This document shows positions 34,068 through 41,836 of a stretch of 41,836 bases of DNA, piece by piece (the stretch's first letter is position 1; every line of letters begins with the position of its first letter). Under the pieces are notes generated by a model, which saw only the letters and a program-made list of their open reading frames with translations, was not told where the DNA came from and searched no databases. The DNA is taken from contig NZ_WTEX01000021.1 of NCBI RefSeq assembly GCF_009795845.1, positions 1 through 41,836 on the forward strand, given 5' to 3'. The DNA comes from Gilliamella sp. Lep-s35. Its GTDB lineage: Bacteria > Pseudomonadota > Gammaproteobacteria > Enterobacterales > Orbaceae. Both the position numbers and the translations under genes were made by a program.

Positions 34068-34556
34068 GTGAAAAAAATTATATCTGTTCTTGGCGTTAGT
34101 CTAGCATTGCTTTTTTCAAGTTTTGCAAATGCTGAAGTGAAAATTGGAGTAGTTGATGTTATGGGGGTATTACAACGTATGCCTCAACGGGAATCTGTCG
34201 CTAAAGCATTAGATAGTGAATTTGAAGAGAGAGCTAAGTCGTTACAAGCTGAAGAAAAACAAGCTAGTGAAGCGGCTGCCCATCTAAAAAAAGATGGTCT
34301 AACATTATCTTCTTCTGAAAAAAGTAAATTAAATAAAATAATTTCTGATTTTGAAAATAAAGCTAAGGCATTTTCTGTTGATTATCAAAAACGTCAAAAA
34401 GAAGAATTTGGCAAATTATTAACTAAAATCCAAGAAGCCGTAAAAGATATTGTTGAAACAGAAAAATACGATATCATTTTAAGTGCTGAAACTACATTAT
34501 CAGCTTCAGATGCGGTTAATATTTCAGATAAAGTATTGGAAAAGGTTAAAAAATAA
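34068..34556 (+). CDS. skp: Periplasmic chaperone Skp (OmpH)
   Basis: Skp is a trimeric periplasmic chaperone that carries unfolded outer-membrane proteins to BamA. The 162 residues have a signal peptide (about 1-23, '[11 protein letters not shown]') and a helical coiled-coil body rich in Lys, Glu and Ala ('[17 protein letters not shown]'). The last residues '[15 protein letters not shown]' match the C-terminal strand and helix. I choose GTG 34068, which is spaced properly from ATAGG. A GTG at 34059 is too near that site. The stop overlaps the lpxD start (TAATG). Confidence 0.94.
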   Translation: MKKIISVLGVSLALLFSSFANAEVKIGVVDVMGVLQRMPQRESVAKALDSEFEERAKSLQAEEKQASEAAAHLKKDGLTLSSSEKSKLNKIISDFENKAKAFSVDYQKRQKEEFGKLLTKIQEAVKDIVETEKYDIILSAETTLSASDAVNISDKVLEKVKK

Positions 34557-35584
34557 TGTTGGCTTGTCGTTTAGAGCAACTAGCTAAGCATCTTGATGCG
34601 CAATTACATGGTGATGGTGATTTAATGATCACCGGTATAGCATCAATGAAAAGTGCAGTATCAGGGCAAGTTACTTTTTTGTCTGACAAAAAATTACAAA
34701 ATCATTTATTAGAATGCAAAGCATCTGCTGTAGTTTTAACAGAAGAGAGCCTTAAACATTGGCATGGTGCGGCACTTATTGTAAAAGATCCATATCTTGC
34801 CTACGCAAAATTAGCCCAGTTTCTTGATAGCACACCAAATCCAGCTAAAGATATAGCTCCTTCATCAGTAATTGATCTAACAGCACAATTGGGTAAAAAT
34901 ATTTCAGTAGGTGCTAATGCAGTTATCGAAAGTGGCGTCGTATTAGGCGATAATTGTATTATTGGCGCCGGTTGTTTTGTTGGTAAAAATACAACAATTG
35001 GTGCCGGTACAAAATTATGGGCTAATGTCTCTATCTACCATAATTGTGTTATTGGTGAAAATTGTTTAATCCAATCAGGAACTGTAATTGGTGCAGATGG
35101 ATTTGGTTATGCTAATGATAAAGGTAAATGGATTAAAATCCCTCAATTAGGTCGTGTTGTTATAGGTAATAATGTCGAAATTGGGGCATCAACAACAATT
35201 GATCGTGGTGCTCTTGATGATACTATTATTGGAAATGGCGTTATTATTGATAATCAATGTCAGATTGCTCATAACGATATTATTGGTGATCATACCGCTG
35301 TTGCTGGTGGCGTTATTATGGCGGGAAGCTTAACTATTGGCCGTCATTGTTTAATTGGTGGTGCTAGTGTTATAAATGGGCATATGGAAATATGTGATAA
35401 AGTTACTGTAACAGGTATGGGAATGGTGATGCGTCCAATTACACAGCCAGGCGTTTATTCATCAGGCATTCCATTGCAGGAAAATAAAGTATGGCGAAAA
35501 ACAGCGTCATTAGTTTTACATATTGATGAAATGAATAAACGTTTAAAGACACTTGAGAAGAAACAATTAAATGTCTCGACGTAG
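34556..35584 (+). CDS. lpxD: UDP-3-O-acylglucosamine N-acyltransferase
   Basis: LpxD adds the second acyl chain in lipid A synthesis, using acyl-ACP. The 342 residues comprise an N-terminal uridine-binding domain (about 1-100), a left-handed beta-helix of hexapeptide repeats (about 105-310, for example '[16 protein letters not shown]'), the catalytic His region '[20 protein letters not shown]', and a C-terminal helix. The start codon overlaps the skp stop. In enterics fabZ-lpxA-lpxB follow; here the operon ends and tig follows. Confidence 0.98.
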   Translation: MLACRLEQLAKHLDAQLHGDGDLMITGIASMKSAVSGQVTFLSDKKLQNHLLECKASAVVLTEESLKHWHGAALIVKDPYLAYAKLAQFLDSTPNPAKDIAPSSVIDLTAQLGKNISVGANAVIESGVVLGDNCIIGAGCFVGKNTTIGAGTKLWANVSIYHNCVIGENCLIQSGTVIGADGFGYANDKGKWIKIPQLGRVVIGNNVEIGASTTIDRGALDDTIIGNGVIIDNQCQIAHNDIIGDHTAVAGGVIMAGSLTIGRHCLIGGASVINGHMEICDKVTVTGMGMVMRPITQPGVYSSGIPLQENKVWRKTASLVLHIDEMNKRLKTLEKKQLNVST

Positions 35585-35604
35585 AGGATTGCGGTCGGTA
35601 TAAT
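35576..35604 (+). promoter_or_regulatory. Promoter candidate for tig
   Basis: TCGACG (35576-35581; 4 of 6), 17-base spacer, and a perfect TATAAT (35599-35604), 87 bases before tig and overlapping the lpxD stop. It is the best candidate for tig transcription after the loss of the downstream lpx genes. Confidence 0.45.
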
Positions 35605-35690
35605 GCATGCCTATTTTTTAATTTTTTAGCTCAGTTATCGTTTTTATATAATTATGGGCAGATAATATACAATAATTTCGAGGTATAAAG

Positions 35691-36992
35691 ATGCAAGTTT
35701 CGGTAGAAACAACACAAGGGTTAGGTCGACGTTTATCAATTACAATTGAATCAGAAAGCATTCAAAAAGCGGTTGATAAAGAGCTTATTAATACCGCCAA
35801 AAAAGTGCGTATTGATGGTTTTCGTAAAGGAAAAGTTCCTTTGAAAATTGTTGAGCAACGTTATGGTGCTTCTATTTTGCAAGATGCATTAAGTGACTTA
35901 ATGCAACGGAATTTTATTGAAGCAATTATTCAAGAAAAGTTAAACCCAGTGGGTGCCCCAACTTATATTCCTCAAGAGTATAAAAATGGTGAAGATTATA
36001 CTTTTACTGTTGAATTTGAAGTCTATCCAGAAATCAAAGTTGAAAATTTAGATAAAATTGAAGTTGAAAAACCTGTTGCCGAAGTTACAGATGCTGATGT
36101 TGAAACAATGATCGAGACTTTACGTAAACAACAAGGTAGTTGGAAAATCGTTGATCAAACTGCGAAAGAACAAAATCGTGTAACATTAGATTTTTTAGGA
36201 AAAGTCGATGGTGTTGAATTTGAAGGTGGTAAAGCAGACAATTTTGCACTAGTGTTAGGCCAAGGTCGAATGATTCCGGGATTTGAAGATGCAATTATTG
36301 GTCATAAAGTAGGTGATCAGTTTGATATTAATGTGACTTTCCCAGAAGATTATCATGCTGAAAATTTAAAAGGTAAACCAGCTATATTTGCAGCAACACT
36401 TAAAAAAGTCGAAGAGCTTGAATTACCTGAACTTACAAAGGATGTTATTAAGCGCTTTGGTATTGTTGATGGCACAGTCGAAAGTCTACGAGCAGAAGTT
36501 CGTAAGAATATGGCAAGAGAGCTTAATGCAACAATCCGTAATAAAATTAAAGTACAAGCAATTGATGGTTTAGTTAAAAATAATGAAATTGATATACCTA
36601 ATGCACTAATTGACCGTGAAGTTGACGTATTACGCCAACAAGCAGTATCTCGTTTTGGCGGTAATGTAAAACAAAATATAGCGTTGCCAAAAGAATTATT
36701 TGAAGCTGAGGCTAAAAAACGGGTTGCAACAGGATTACTATTTAGTCAAATCATTGAAAGTAATAAATTAGCTGCGGATGAATCGCGTGTTCAGGCATTA
36801 ATTGACGAAATTGCAACTGCATATGAAGATCCAAAAGAGGTTTTAGAATATTATCGTAAAGATAAAAAAGCAATGGATAATATTCGATCTGTAGCATTAG
36901 AAGATCAAGTTGTCGATCTATTATTAGCTAGCGCAAAAATAACAGAAAAGAATTATTCATTTTCTGAATTAATGAACCAGCAAATAGCCTAA
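35691..36992 (+). CDS. tig: Trigger factor
   Basis: Trigger factor is a ribosome-bound chaperone and peptidyl-prolyl isomerase. The 433 residues match E. coli (432). The N-terminal ribosome-binding domain includes '[18 protein letters not shown]' (about 42-59), containing the FRKGKVP signature. The FKBP-like domain (about 150-240) has '[16 protein letters not shown]', and a helical C-terminal chaperone domain follows. The ribosome site CGAGG precedes the ATG. It is followed by its own terminator and then clpP-clpX-lon, the usual neighbours. Confidence 0.99.
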   Translation: MQVSVETTQGLGRRLSITIESESIQKAVDKELINTAKKVRIDGFRKGKVPLKIVEQRYGASILQDALSDLMQRNFIEAIIQEKLNPVGAPTYIPQEYKNGEDYTFTVEFEVYPEIKVENLDKIEVEKPVAEVTDADVETMIETLRKQQGSWKIVDQTAKEQNRVTLDFLGKVDGVEFEGGKADNFALVLGQGRMIPGFEDAIIGHKVGDQFDINVTFPEDYHAENLKGKPAIFAATLKKVEELELPELTKDVIKRFGIVDGTVESLRAEVRKNMARELNATIRNKIKVQAIDGLVKNNEIDIPNALIDREVDVLRQQAVSRFGGNVKQNIALPKELFEAEAKKRVATGLLFSQIIESNKLAADESRVQALIDEIATAYEDPKEVLEYYRKDKKAMDNIRSVALEDQVVDLLLASAKITEKNYSFSELMNQQIA

Positions 36993-37032
36993 TTTATTTG
37001 CTTTTCTATTTAATTTTAAAGAATTACTTTAA

Positions 37033-37070
37033 AGCCCAAATAAGGATTGTCTGTTTGGGCTATTTTATTT
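37033..37070 (+). terminator. Terminator between tig and clpP
   Basis: AGCCCAAA (37033-37040) and TTTGGGCT (37054-37061) form a perfect 8-bp stem with a 13-base loop, then ATTTTATTT. Its moderate T tract suggests partial termination, leaving some readthrough to clpP. Confidence 0.75.
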
Positions 37071-37085
37071 AATTAGGAGATAAAA

Positions 37086-37688
37086 ATGCCTTTAGAATCA
37101 TATATGGGTGTTATTCCAATGGTTGTTGAGCAAAGCTCTCGTGGTGAACGAGCTTATGATATTTACTCACGATTATTAAAAGAACGAGTTATATTTTTGA
37201 CTGGTCAAGTTGAAGATAATATGGCAAATCTTATTATTGCTCAAATGCTATTTCTAGAAGCGGAAAATCCTGATAAAGATATCTATTTGTATATTAATTC
37301 ACCTGGTGGTGTTGTGACAGCAGGCATGGCTATTTATGACACAATGCAATTTATAAAACCTGATGTTAGTACAATTTGTTTGGGACAAGCGTGTTCAATG
37401 GGGTCATTGCTTTTAACTGCTGGTGCTAAAGGTAAACGTTATTGCTTACCTAATGCGAGAGTAATGATTCATCAGCCATTAGGTGGTTTCCAAGGTCAGG
37501 CTTCAGATATCCAAATACATGCACAAGAAATTTTGCAGGTAAAACATCGCTTAAATAATATTTTAGCAATGCACACCGGTCAAGATATTAGTGTGATTGA
37601 AAAAGATACCGACCGTGATAATTTTATGTCAGCTGATAAAGCGGTTGAATATGGTTTAGTTGATGCCATATATAGTAAACGATCTTAA
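37086..37688 (+). CDS. clpP: ATP-dependent Clp protease proteolytic subunit
   Basis: ClpP is the serine protease chamber partnered by ClpX or ClpA. The 200 residues match the family. Ser104 is in '[14 protein letters not shown]', His129 in '[10 protein letters not shown]', and Asp178 in '[10 protein letters not shown]', giving the catalytic triad. '[17 protein letters not shown]' is the oxyanion and handle region. Its ribosome site is TTAGGAGA. It is 19 bases before the clpX start. Confidence 0.99.
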   Translation: MPLESYMGVIPMVVEQSSRGERAYDIYSRLLKERVIFLTGQVEDNMANLIIAQMLFLEAENPDKDIYLYINSPGGVVTAGMAIYDTMQFIKPDVSTICLGQACSMGSLLLTAGAKGKRYCLPNARVMIHQPLGGFQGQASDIQIHAQEILQVKHRLNNILAMHTGQDISVIEKDTDRDNFMSADKAVEYGLVDAIYSKRS

Positions 37689-37707
37689 TTTTGGATAGGT
37701 GGTAAAA

Positions 37708-38973
37708 GTGAATAAAGAAAGTTCAGAAAAATTACTCTATTGTACTTTTTGTGGTAAAAGTGAGCATGAAGTTCGTAAACTTATTGCTGGCCCGTCATCT
37801 ATTTATATTTGTAATGAATGTATAAGACTATGTAATGATATCTTAAAAGAAGAGACAAAAAGTTTTCGCTCTCATGAAGAGTTTATTAGTAAACCGTTAC
37901 CGACCCCACACGAAATTAGAGAGCATCTTGATGAATATGTAATTGGTCAAGAACGAGCAAAAAAAGTTTTGTCTGTGGCAGTTTATAATCATTACAAACG
38001 ATTACGGAGTTATGCGAGCCACAGTGATGTTGAATTGAGCAAAAGTAATATTTTGCTTATAGGACCTACAGGTAGCGGTAAAACATTATTAGCTGAAACA
38101 TTAGCTCGTTTTTTAGATGTGCCTTTTGCAATGGCAGATGCTACAACATTAACTGAAGCTGGCTATGTCGGTGAAGATGTTGAAAATATTATTCAAAAAC
38201 TATTACAGAATTGTGATTATGATATTGAAAAAGCACAAAGAGGCATTATTTATGTTGATGAAATTGATAAAATTTCACGAAAATCAGATAATCCATCTAT
38301 CACTAGAGATGTATCAGGTGAAGGAGTGCAACAGGCTTTATTGAAAATTATTGAAGGGACTATTACTTCAGTTCCTCCAAAAGGTGGACGTAAACATCCT
38401 CAACAAGAATTTTTACAAGTTGATACATCAAAAATACTGTTTATTTGTGGCGGTGCATTTAGTGGTTTGGATAAAGTTATCGAAAATCGCGTATCAACTA
38501 ACACAGGAATAGGCTTTGGTGCTGATGTAAAAAGTACCAAAAATAAAGTTTCCGAATCTGAATTATTAGCACAAATTGAGGTCGAAGACTTAGTCAAGTT
38601 CGGTTTAATTCCTGAATTTATAGGTAGATTACCCGTTATTGGTACATTGTCTGAACTAGATAAAAATGCCTTAATTAGTATTTTAACTGAGCCTAAAAAT
38701 GCGTTGACTAAACAATTTCAAACTTTAATTAAGTTAGATAATGTTGAACTTGAGTTTACTAAAGAGGCATTGGATGCTATTGCTGTAAAAGCAATGCAAA
38801 GAAAAACAGGAGCGCGAGGGTTGCGTTCTATTGTGGAAAATATATTATTAGACACCATGTATGATTTACCATCAATGACCACTATTAAAAAAGTAATTGT
38901 AGATAAAGAAACAGTTGAACGATCTCAATCGCCTAAATTAGTATCTCTTGAAAATACTGAACTTTCTGCTTAA
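37708..38973 (+). CDS. clpX: ATP-dependent Clp protease ATPase subunit ClpX
   Basis: ClpX is a AAA+ unfoldase that feeds SsrA-tagged and other substrates to ClpP. The N-terminal zinc domain has four Cys ('[13 protein letters not shown]', '[11 protein letters not shown]'). Walker A is '[12 protein letters not shown]', Walker B '[10 protein letters not shown]', and the pore loop 'GYVGEDVE'. 'KKTGARGL'-type sensor 2 ('[17 protein letters not shown]') is near the end, and the IGF-like ClpP loop region shows '[13 protein letters not shown]'. I choose GTG 37708. The upstream GTG at 37699 overlaps the Shine-Dalgarno GGATAGGTGG. The length of 421 residues is usual. Confidence 0.98.
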   Translation: MNKESSEKLLYCTFCGKSEHEVRKLIAGPSSIYICNECIRLCNDILKEETKSFRSHEEFISKPLPTPHEIREHLDEYVIGQERAKKVLSVAVYNHYKRLRSYASHSDVELSKSNILLIGPTGSGKTLLAETLARFLDVPFAMADATTLTEAGYVGEDVENIIQKLLQNCDYDIEKAQRGIIYVDEIDKISRKSDNPSITRDVSGEGVQQALLKIIEGTITSVPPKGGRKHPQQEFLQVDTSKILFICGGAFSGLDKVIENRVSTNTGIGFGADVKSTKNKVSESELLAQIEVEDLVKFGLIPEFIGRLPVIGTLSELDKNALISILTEPKNALTKQFQTLIKLDNVELEFTKEALDAIAVKAMQRKTGARGLRSIVENILLDTMYDLPSMTTIKKVIVDKETVERSQSPKLVSLENTELSA

Positions 38974-38981
38974 ATACAAGC

Positions 38982-39005
38982 TTGCCATCATAAACATGAT
39001 GGCAA
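38982..39005 (+). other. Hairpin in the clpX-lon gap
   Basis: TTGCCATCAT (38982-38991), loop AAAC, ATGATGGCAA (38996-39005): a perfect 10-bp stem starting 8 bases after the clpX stop. No T tract follows (CAACGATAATCC), so it is not a standard terminator. It may protect the clpX mRNA end or terminate with Rho. Confidence 0.7.
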
Positions 39006-39098
39006 CAACGATAATCCCAACTATTATTAGAGTAAAGTTCTCATAAATATTGTCAATCTGTTCTTGAAATAATATATTTTAAAATCCAAAAAGATAGG

Positions 39099-39123
39099 CT
39101 TGAATATCTAAAAATAACCCCAA
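39099..39123 (+). promoter_or_regulatory. Sigma-32 (heat-shock) promoter candidate for lon
   Basis: CTTGAA (39099-39104), 13-base spacer, and CCCCAA (39118-39123) closely match the sigma-32 consensus (CTTGAAA, 13-15 bases, CCCCATNT). It lies about 40 bases before the lon start. The E. coli lon gene is a known sigma-32 target. A second CTTGAAA occurs at 39063-39069 without a -10. Confidence 0.75.
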
Positions 39124-39163
39124 TATTGAACAAATGGATTTATGCTACATAAGAGAGAATGAA

Positions 39164-41599
39164 ATGAAAATGACACGAACTAAACACATGACTATGCCTA
39201 TTTTACCATTGCGTGATGTTGTTGTATTTCCACATATGGTAATCCCTCTCTTTGTGGGTAGAAGTAAATCAATACGTTGCCTAGAAAAAGCAATGGAAAT
39301 GGATAAGCAGGTCCTTCTTGTAACTCAAAAAAATCCTTCTTTAGATGATCCTGATATAGATGATTTATATGAAGTTGGAACAGTGGCTAATGTTTTACAG
39401 TTACTTCAATTACCTGATGGAACAGTAAAGGTTCTAGTTGAGGGGATTGAACGGGCTAAAGTAGTTGATGCTGTTGAAAAGGAAGGCGATGAATTTTTTA
39501 TTGCCGAAGTTAAGCCATTAAGCGAAGTAAAAAAAACTGATAATATAAGTGAAGCTATGATTCGCTTAACTTTATCTAATTTTGATGAATACTCAAAGCT
39601 TAACAAAAAAGTAACTCAGGAAGTTGTTGATTCTATTCATTTATTAAAAGCGCCATCTCATATAGCTGATTCTATTGCAGCCACGCTATTTTTAAAAGTC
39701 GAACAAAAACAAGATATTTTAGTGACAGCTAATCTTGTAAAACGTTTTGAGTTGCTTATTTCCTTGATGGAATCTGAAATTGATTTACTACAAGTCGAGA
39801 AAAATATACGGCAACGTGTTAAACAGCAAATGGAAAAAGCTCAAAAAGAATATTATCTCAACGAGCAAATTAAAGCTATTCATAAAGAGTTAGGTGATAT
39901 AGATAATAAACCTGATGAATATGAAGAGTTAAAAGAAAAGATTACCAAAGCTAAAATGTCAAAAGAGGCTACAGACAAAGCATTATCTGAGCTGAATAAA
40001 CTAAAAATGATGCCAGCAATGTCTGCTGAAGCGACAGTTGTTCGAAGTTATATCGATTGGATGATTCAAGTTCCTTGGTATAAACGTAGTAAAGTTAAAA
40101 ACAATATTGAAGGCGCACAAAAAGTTTTAGATAAAGATCATTATGGTCTTGAACGTGTAAAAGATAGAATTTTAGAATATTTAGCGGTTCAAGGCCGTGT
40201 TAATAAAGTTAAAGGTCCTATTTTATGTTTAGTTGGACCTCCTGGAGTGGGTAAAACGTCGCTAGGGCAATCGATAGCTAAAGCAACAGGACGGCAGTAT
40301 ATTCGAATGGCTTTAGGTGGTGTGCGTGATGAGGCTGAGATTCGTGGACATAGACGGACTTATATTGGTTCAATGCCGGGAAAATTAATTCAACGAATGA
40401 CAAAAGTAGGTGTTAAAAACCCATTATTTTTATTAGATGAAATTGATAAGATGGCATCGGATATGCGAGGAGACCCCGCATCGGCATTATTAGAAGTCCT
40501 TGATCCAGAACAAAATAACTCTTTTAGCGACCATTATTTAGAAGTTGATTATGATTTATCGGATGTAATGTTTGTTGCAACTGCTAACTCTATGAATATT
40601 CCTGCTCCATTATTAGATAGAATGGAAGTTATTCGTCTATCTGGTTATACCGAAGATGAAAAGGTGAATATAGCTAAGCAACATTTGATTACTAAGCAGA
40701 TGGAAAATAATGGTTTAAAGTCAAAAGAAATTAGTATTGATGATTCAGCTATTATTGGTATCATTCGTTACTATACTCGAGAAGCAGGTGTACGAAGTTT
40801 AGAACGAGAGATTGCAAAAATTTGCCGCAAAGTTGTTAAAAAATTAGTGTTAGATAGCAAATTGAAAAAAGTCACTGTCACACAAGATAACTTAAAAGAT
40901 TTCTTGGGAGTGCAGCGTTTTGATTATGGAAAAACAGATAACGAAAATCGAATTGGCCAGGTTATTGGCCTTGCTTGGACAGAAGTAGGCGGAGACTTAC
41001 TTACTATTGAATCAGTAAGTGTATTAGGTAAAGGAAAATTAACCTATACAGGTTCATTAGGTGATGTTATGCAAGAATCAATTCAAACGGCATTGACAGT
41101 TGTTCGATCTCGTGCTGAAAAATTGGGTATTAATAGTGATTTTTATGAGAAGCGTGATATTCATGTGCATGTACCAGATGGTGCAACGCCGAAAGATGGG
41201 CCTAGCGCAGGTATTGCAATGTGTACTTCATTAATTTCAACATTAACCGGTAATCCTGTTCGTTCTGATGTGGCTATGACTGGAGAAATAACATTACGTG
41301 GCGAAGTCTTACCTATTGGTGGGTTAAAAGAAAAGTTACTAGCAGCACATCGCGGTGGAATTAAAACTGTATTAATTCCAATGGATAATGTTAAAGACTT
41401 GGAAGAAATTCCAGATAATGTCAAATCTGAAATTGATATACATCCAGTGAAATGGATTGATGATGTGCTTACAATTGCATTACAAAACAATCCATTTGGT
41501 ATTGAACCAATAGGTGAAAAAATGACATTAAAACAACCAACTAAAAAATCTATAAAGAAGTTAAAAAGTAGTGTTGGTAATCCTGCTAGCTTAAATTAA
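39164..41599 (+). CDS. lon: ATP-dependent protease Lon
   Basis: Lon is a AAA+ serine protease that degrades misfolded and regulatory proteins. From ATG 39164 it has 811 residues (E. coli 784). The N-domain begins with 'PILPLRDVVVFPHMVIPLFV', a coiled coil follows (about 190-240), Walker A is 'GPPGVGKTSLG', Walker B 'LFLLDEIDKM'. The proteolytic Ser is in 'KDGPSAGIAMCTSL' and the Lys in 'PIGGLKEKLLAAHRGG'. A Lys-rich tail of about 20 residues ('LKQPTKKSIKKLKSS') extends beyond the usual end. ATG 39134 has no ribosome site and adds residues absent from the family, so I reject it; AAGAGAGA precedes 39164. Confidence 0.98.
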   Translation: MKMTRTKHMTMPILPLRDVVVFPHMVIPLFVGRSKSIRCLEKAMEMDKQVLLVTQKNPSLDDPDIDDLYEVGTVANVLQLLQLPDGTVKVLVEGIERAKVVDAVEKEGDEFFIAEVKPLSEVKKTDNISEAMIRLTLSNFDEYSKLNKKVTQEVVDSIHLLKAPSHIADSIAATLFLKVEQKQDILVTANLVKRFELLISLMESEIDLLQVEKNIRQRVKQQMEKAQKEYYLNEQIKAIHKELGDIDNKPDEYEELKEKITKAKMSKEATDKALSELNKLKMMPAMSAEATVVRSYIDWMIQVPWYKRSKVKNNIEGAQKVLDKDHYGLERVKDRILEYLAVQGRVNKVKGPILCLVGPPGVGKTSLGQSIAKATGRQYIRMALGGVRDEAEIRGHRRTYIGSMPGKLIQRMTKVGVKNPLFLLDEIDKMASDMRGDPASALLEVLDPEQNNSFSDHYLEVDYDLSDVMFVATANSMNIPAPLLDRMEVIRLSGYTEDEKVNIAKQHLITKQMENNGLKSKEISIDDSAIIGIIRYYTREAGVRSLEREIAKICRKVVKKLVLDSKLKKVTVTQDNLKDFLGVQRFDYGKTDNENRIGQVIGLAWTEVGGDLLTIESVSVLGKGKLTYTGSLGDVMQESIQTALTVVRSRAEKLGINSDFYEKRDIHVHVPDGATPKDGPSAGIAMCTSLISTLTGNPVRSDVAMTGEITLRGEVLPIGGLKEKLLAAHRGGIKTVLIPMDNVKDLEEIPDNVKSEIDIHPVKWIDDVLTIALQNNPFGIEPIGEKMTLKQPTKKSIKKLKSSVGNPASLN

Positions 41600-41618
41600 T
41601 TCTTTTTAGATTAGAAAA

Positions 41619-41639
41619 AGATCAACTTTAAGTTGATCT
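41619..41639 (+). other. Hairpin after lon
   Basis: AGATCAACT (41619-41627), loop TTA, AGTTGATCT (41631-41639): a perfect 9-bp stem without a following T tract. It lies just outside the convergent transposase stop codon. Confidence 0.6.
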
Positions 41640-41836
41640 CAGATTAATGACAAACCTCGATATAATTCGGGGTTTATTTTTTTATTTAAATCATAAACAG
41701 GCTTTTTAATTAGGATTTTATTAAATACATTAAAAAACAGCCTAAAAAAACGTAACAAAAATAGCTTTATCGCTATTTTCTTGATATTTTGAGCTGTTGC
41801 GGCCAATAAACACTGCATTTGAACCTGTGCTCTTCC
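41639..41836 (-). CDS. C-terminal end of an IS transposase (IS1182-like), cut by the window edge
   Basis: The minus strand is open from the right edge to TGA at 41641-41639, about 65 residues. It reads 'GRAQVQMQCLLAATAQNIKK' and then a basic tail 'RFFRLFFNVFNKILIKKP'. The first part matches the conserved end of IS1182-family (DDE) transposases, where a Gly-Arg/Leu-x-x-Val-x-x-Gln pattern precedes a hydrophobic 'xxTAxxQNIKKxA' helix. The family assignment is from memory. The right part of the element is presumably beyond 41836. The gene runs towards lon, and in many relatives lon is followed by hupB, which is not seen here. Confidence 0.7.
   Translation of the reverse strand, partial: GRAQVQMQCLLAATAQNIKKIAIKLFLLRFFRLFFNVFNKILIKKPVYDLNKKINPELYRGLSLI
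41652..41683 (+). terminator. Terminator after lon, inside the transposase 3' end
   Basis: AAACCTCG (41652-41659) and CGGGGTTT (41668-41675) form an 8-bp stem (one G-T pair) with an 8-base loop, then ATTTTTTTATTT. It is a good intrinsic terminator for lon. The same bases encode residues near the end of the convergent transposase. Confidence 0.8.

Noticed and set aside
37033-37061. A small RNA gene between tig and clpP.
   Set aside because: The only structure is a simple terminator hairpin with no promoter of its own.
39134-39163. Longer Lon start at 39134.
   Set aside because: No ribosome site and ten residues without counterpart in the family; 39164 has AAGAGAGA upstream.
1-41836. CRISPR array, rRNA, riboswitch or replication origin.
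   Set aside because: No regularly spaced repeat series, no rRNA sequence, no recognised riboswitch fold and no DnaA-box cluster was seen.

Overview
The window is an AT-rich chromosomal segment of a gammaproteobacterium. Its proteins are close to E. coli orthologues (Crp, YheU, TmaR/YeeX, YciH, DedD, BamA and Lon are recognisable nearly end to end), but gene order is shuffled compared with Enterobacterales. Low GC, E. coli-like gene content and an intimin-like adhesin fit the Orbaceae (Gilliamella/Frischella/Orbus, insect-gut symbionts). That placement is inferred from protein resemblance and composition, not proven.

Layout. (1) 1-772, minus strand: an integration scar, with tRNA-Ala(GGC), a truncated P4-type integrase and the first codons of another gene leaving the left edge. 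(2) 860-4203, minus: yajC-secD-secF, the accessory Sec motor, without the usual queA-tgt upstream. (3) 4341-10368, minus: nuoN-nuoM-nuoL-nuoK-nuoJ, the membrane arm of respiratory complex I. nuoA-nuoI are absent, and an inactivated IS3-type orfA remnant lies beyond nuoJ. (4) 11146-12779: tmk-holB. (5) 12862-16762: an MBOAT acyltransferase and two SGNH esterase-fold proteins, arranged like the patA-patB-ape1 peptidoglycan O-acetylation loci. (6) 16792-17824: pyrF-yciH, with convergent tmaR (17888-18208). (7) 18510-23369: accD-folC-dedD-cvpA-purF, in the E. coli order. (8) 23785-27570: an inverse autotransporter (intimin/invasin family) followed by a secreted protein with the same C-terminal motif, reminiscent of Salmonella ZirT/ZirS. 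(9) 27710-28631: yheU-crp. (10) 28682-35584: uppS-cdsA-rseP-bamA-skp-lpxD, the envelope-biogenesis operon, lacking frr-dxr before it and fabZ-lpxA-lpxB after it. (11) 35691-41599: tig-clpP-clpX-lon, protein folding and proteolysis, with a sigma-32-like promoter before lon. (12) At the right edge, the C-terminal end of an IS transposase converges on lon.

The most unusual region is the nuo block. Five long reading frames remain open, yet by alignment with E. coli sequences recalled from memory, most of the charged residues that carry protons in NuoL and NuoM, and the key TM2 glutamate of NuoK, are replaced. NuoN keeps its own lysines better but carries a Ser/Thr/Asn/Asp-rich insertion of about 110 residues. 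Together with the missing nuoA-I genes this points either to a decaying complex I remnant or to a membrane module kept for another purpose.

The second region of interest is the adhesin/secreted-protein pair. Its promoter spacer contains a perfect palindrome and three hairpins separate the two genes. The third is the putative cell-wall O-acetylation cluster.
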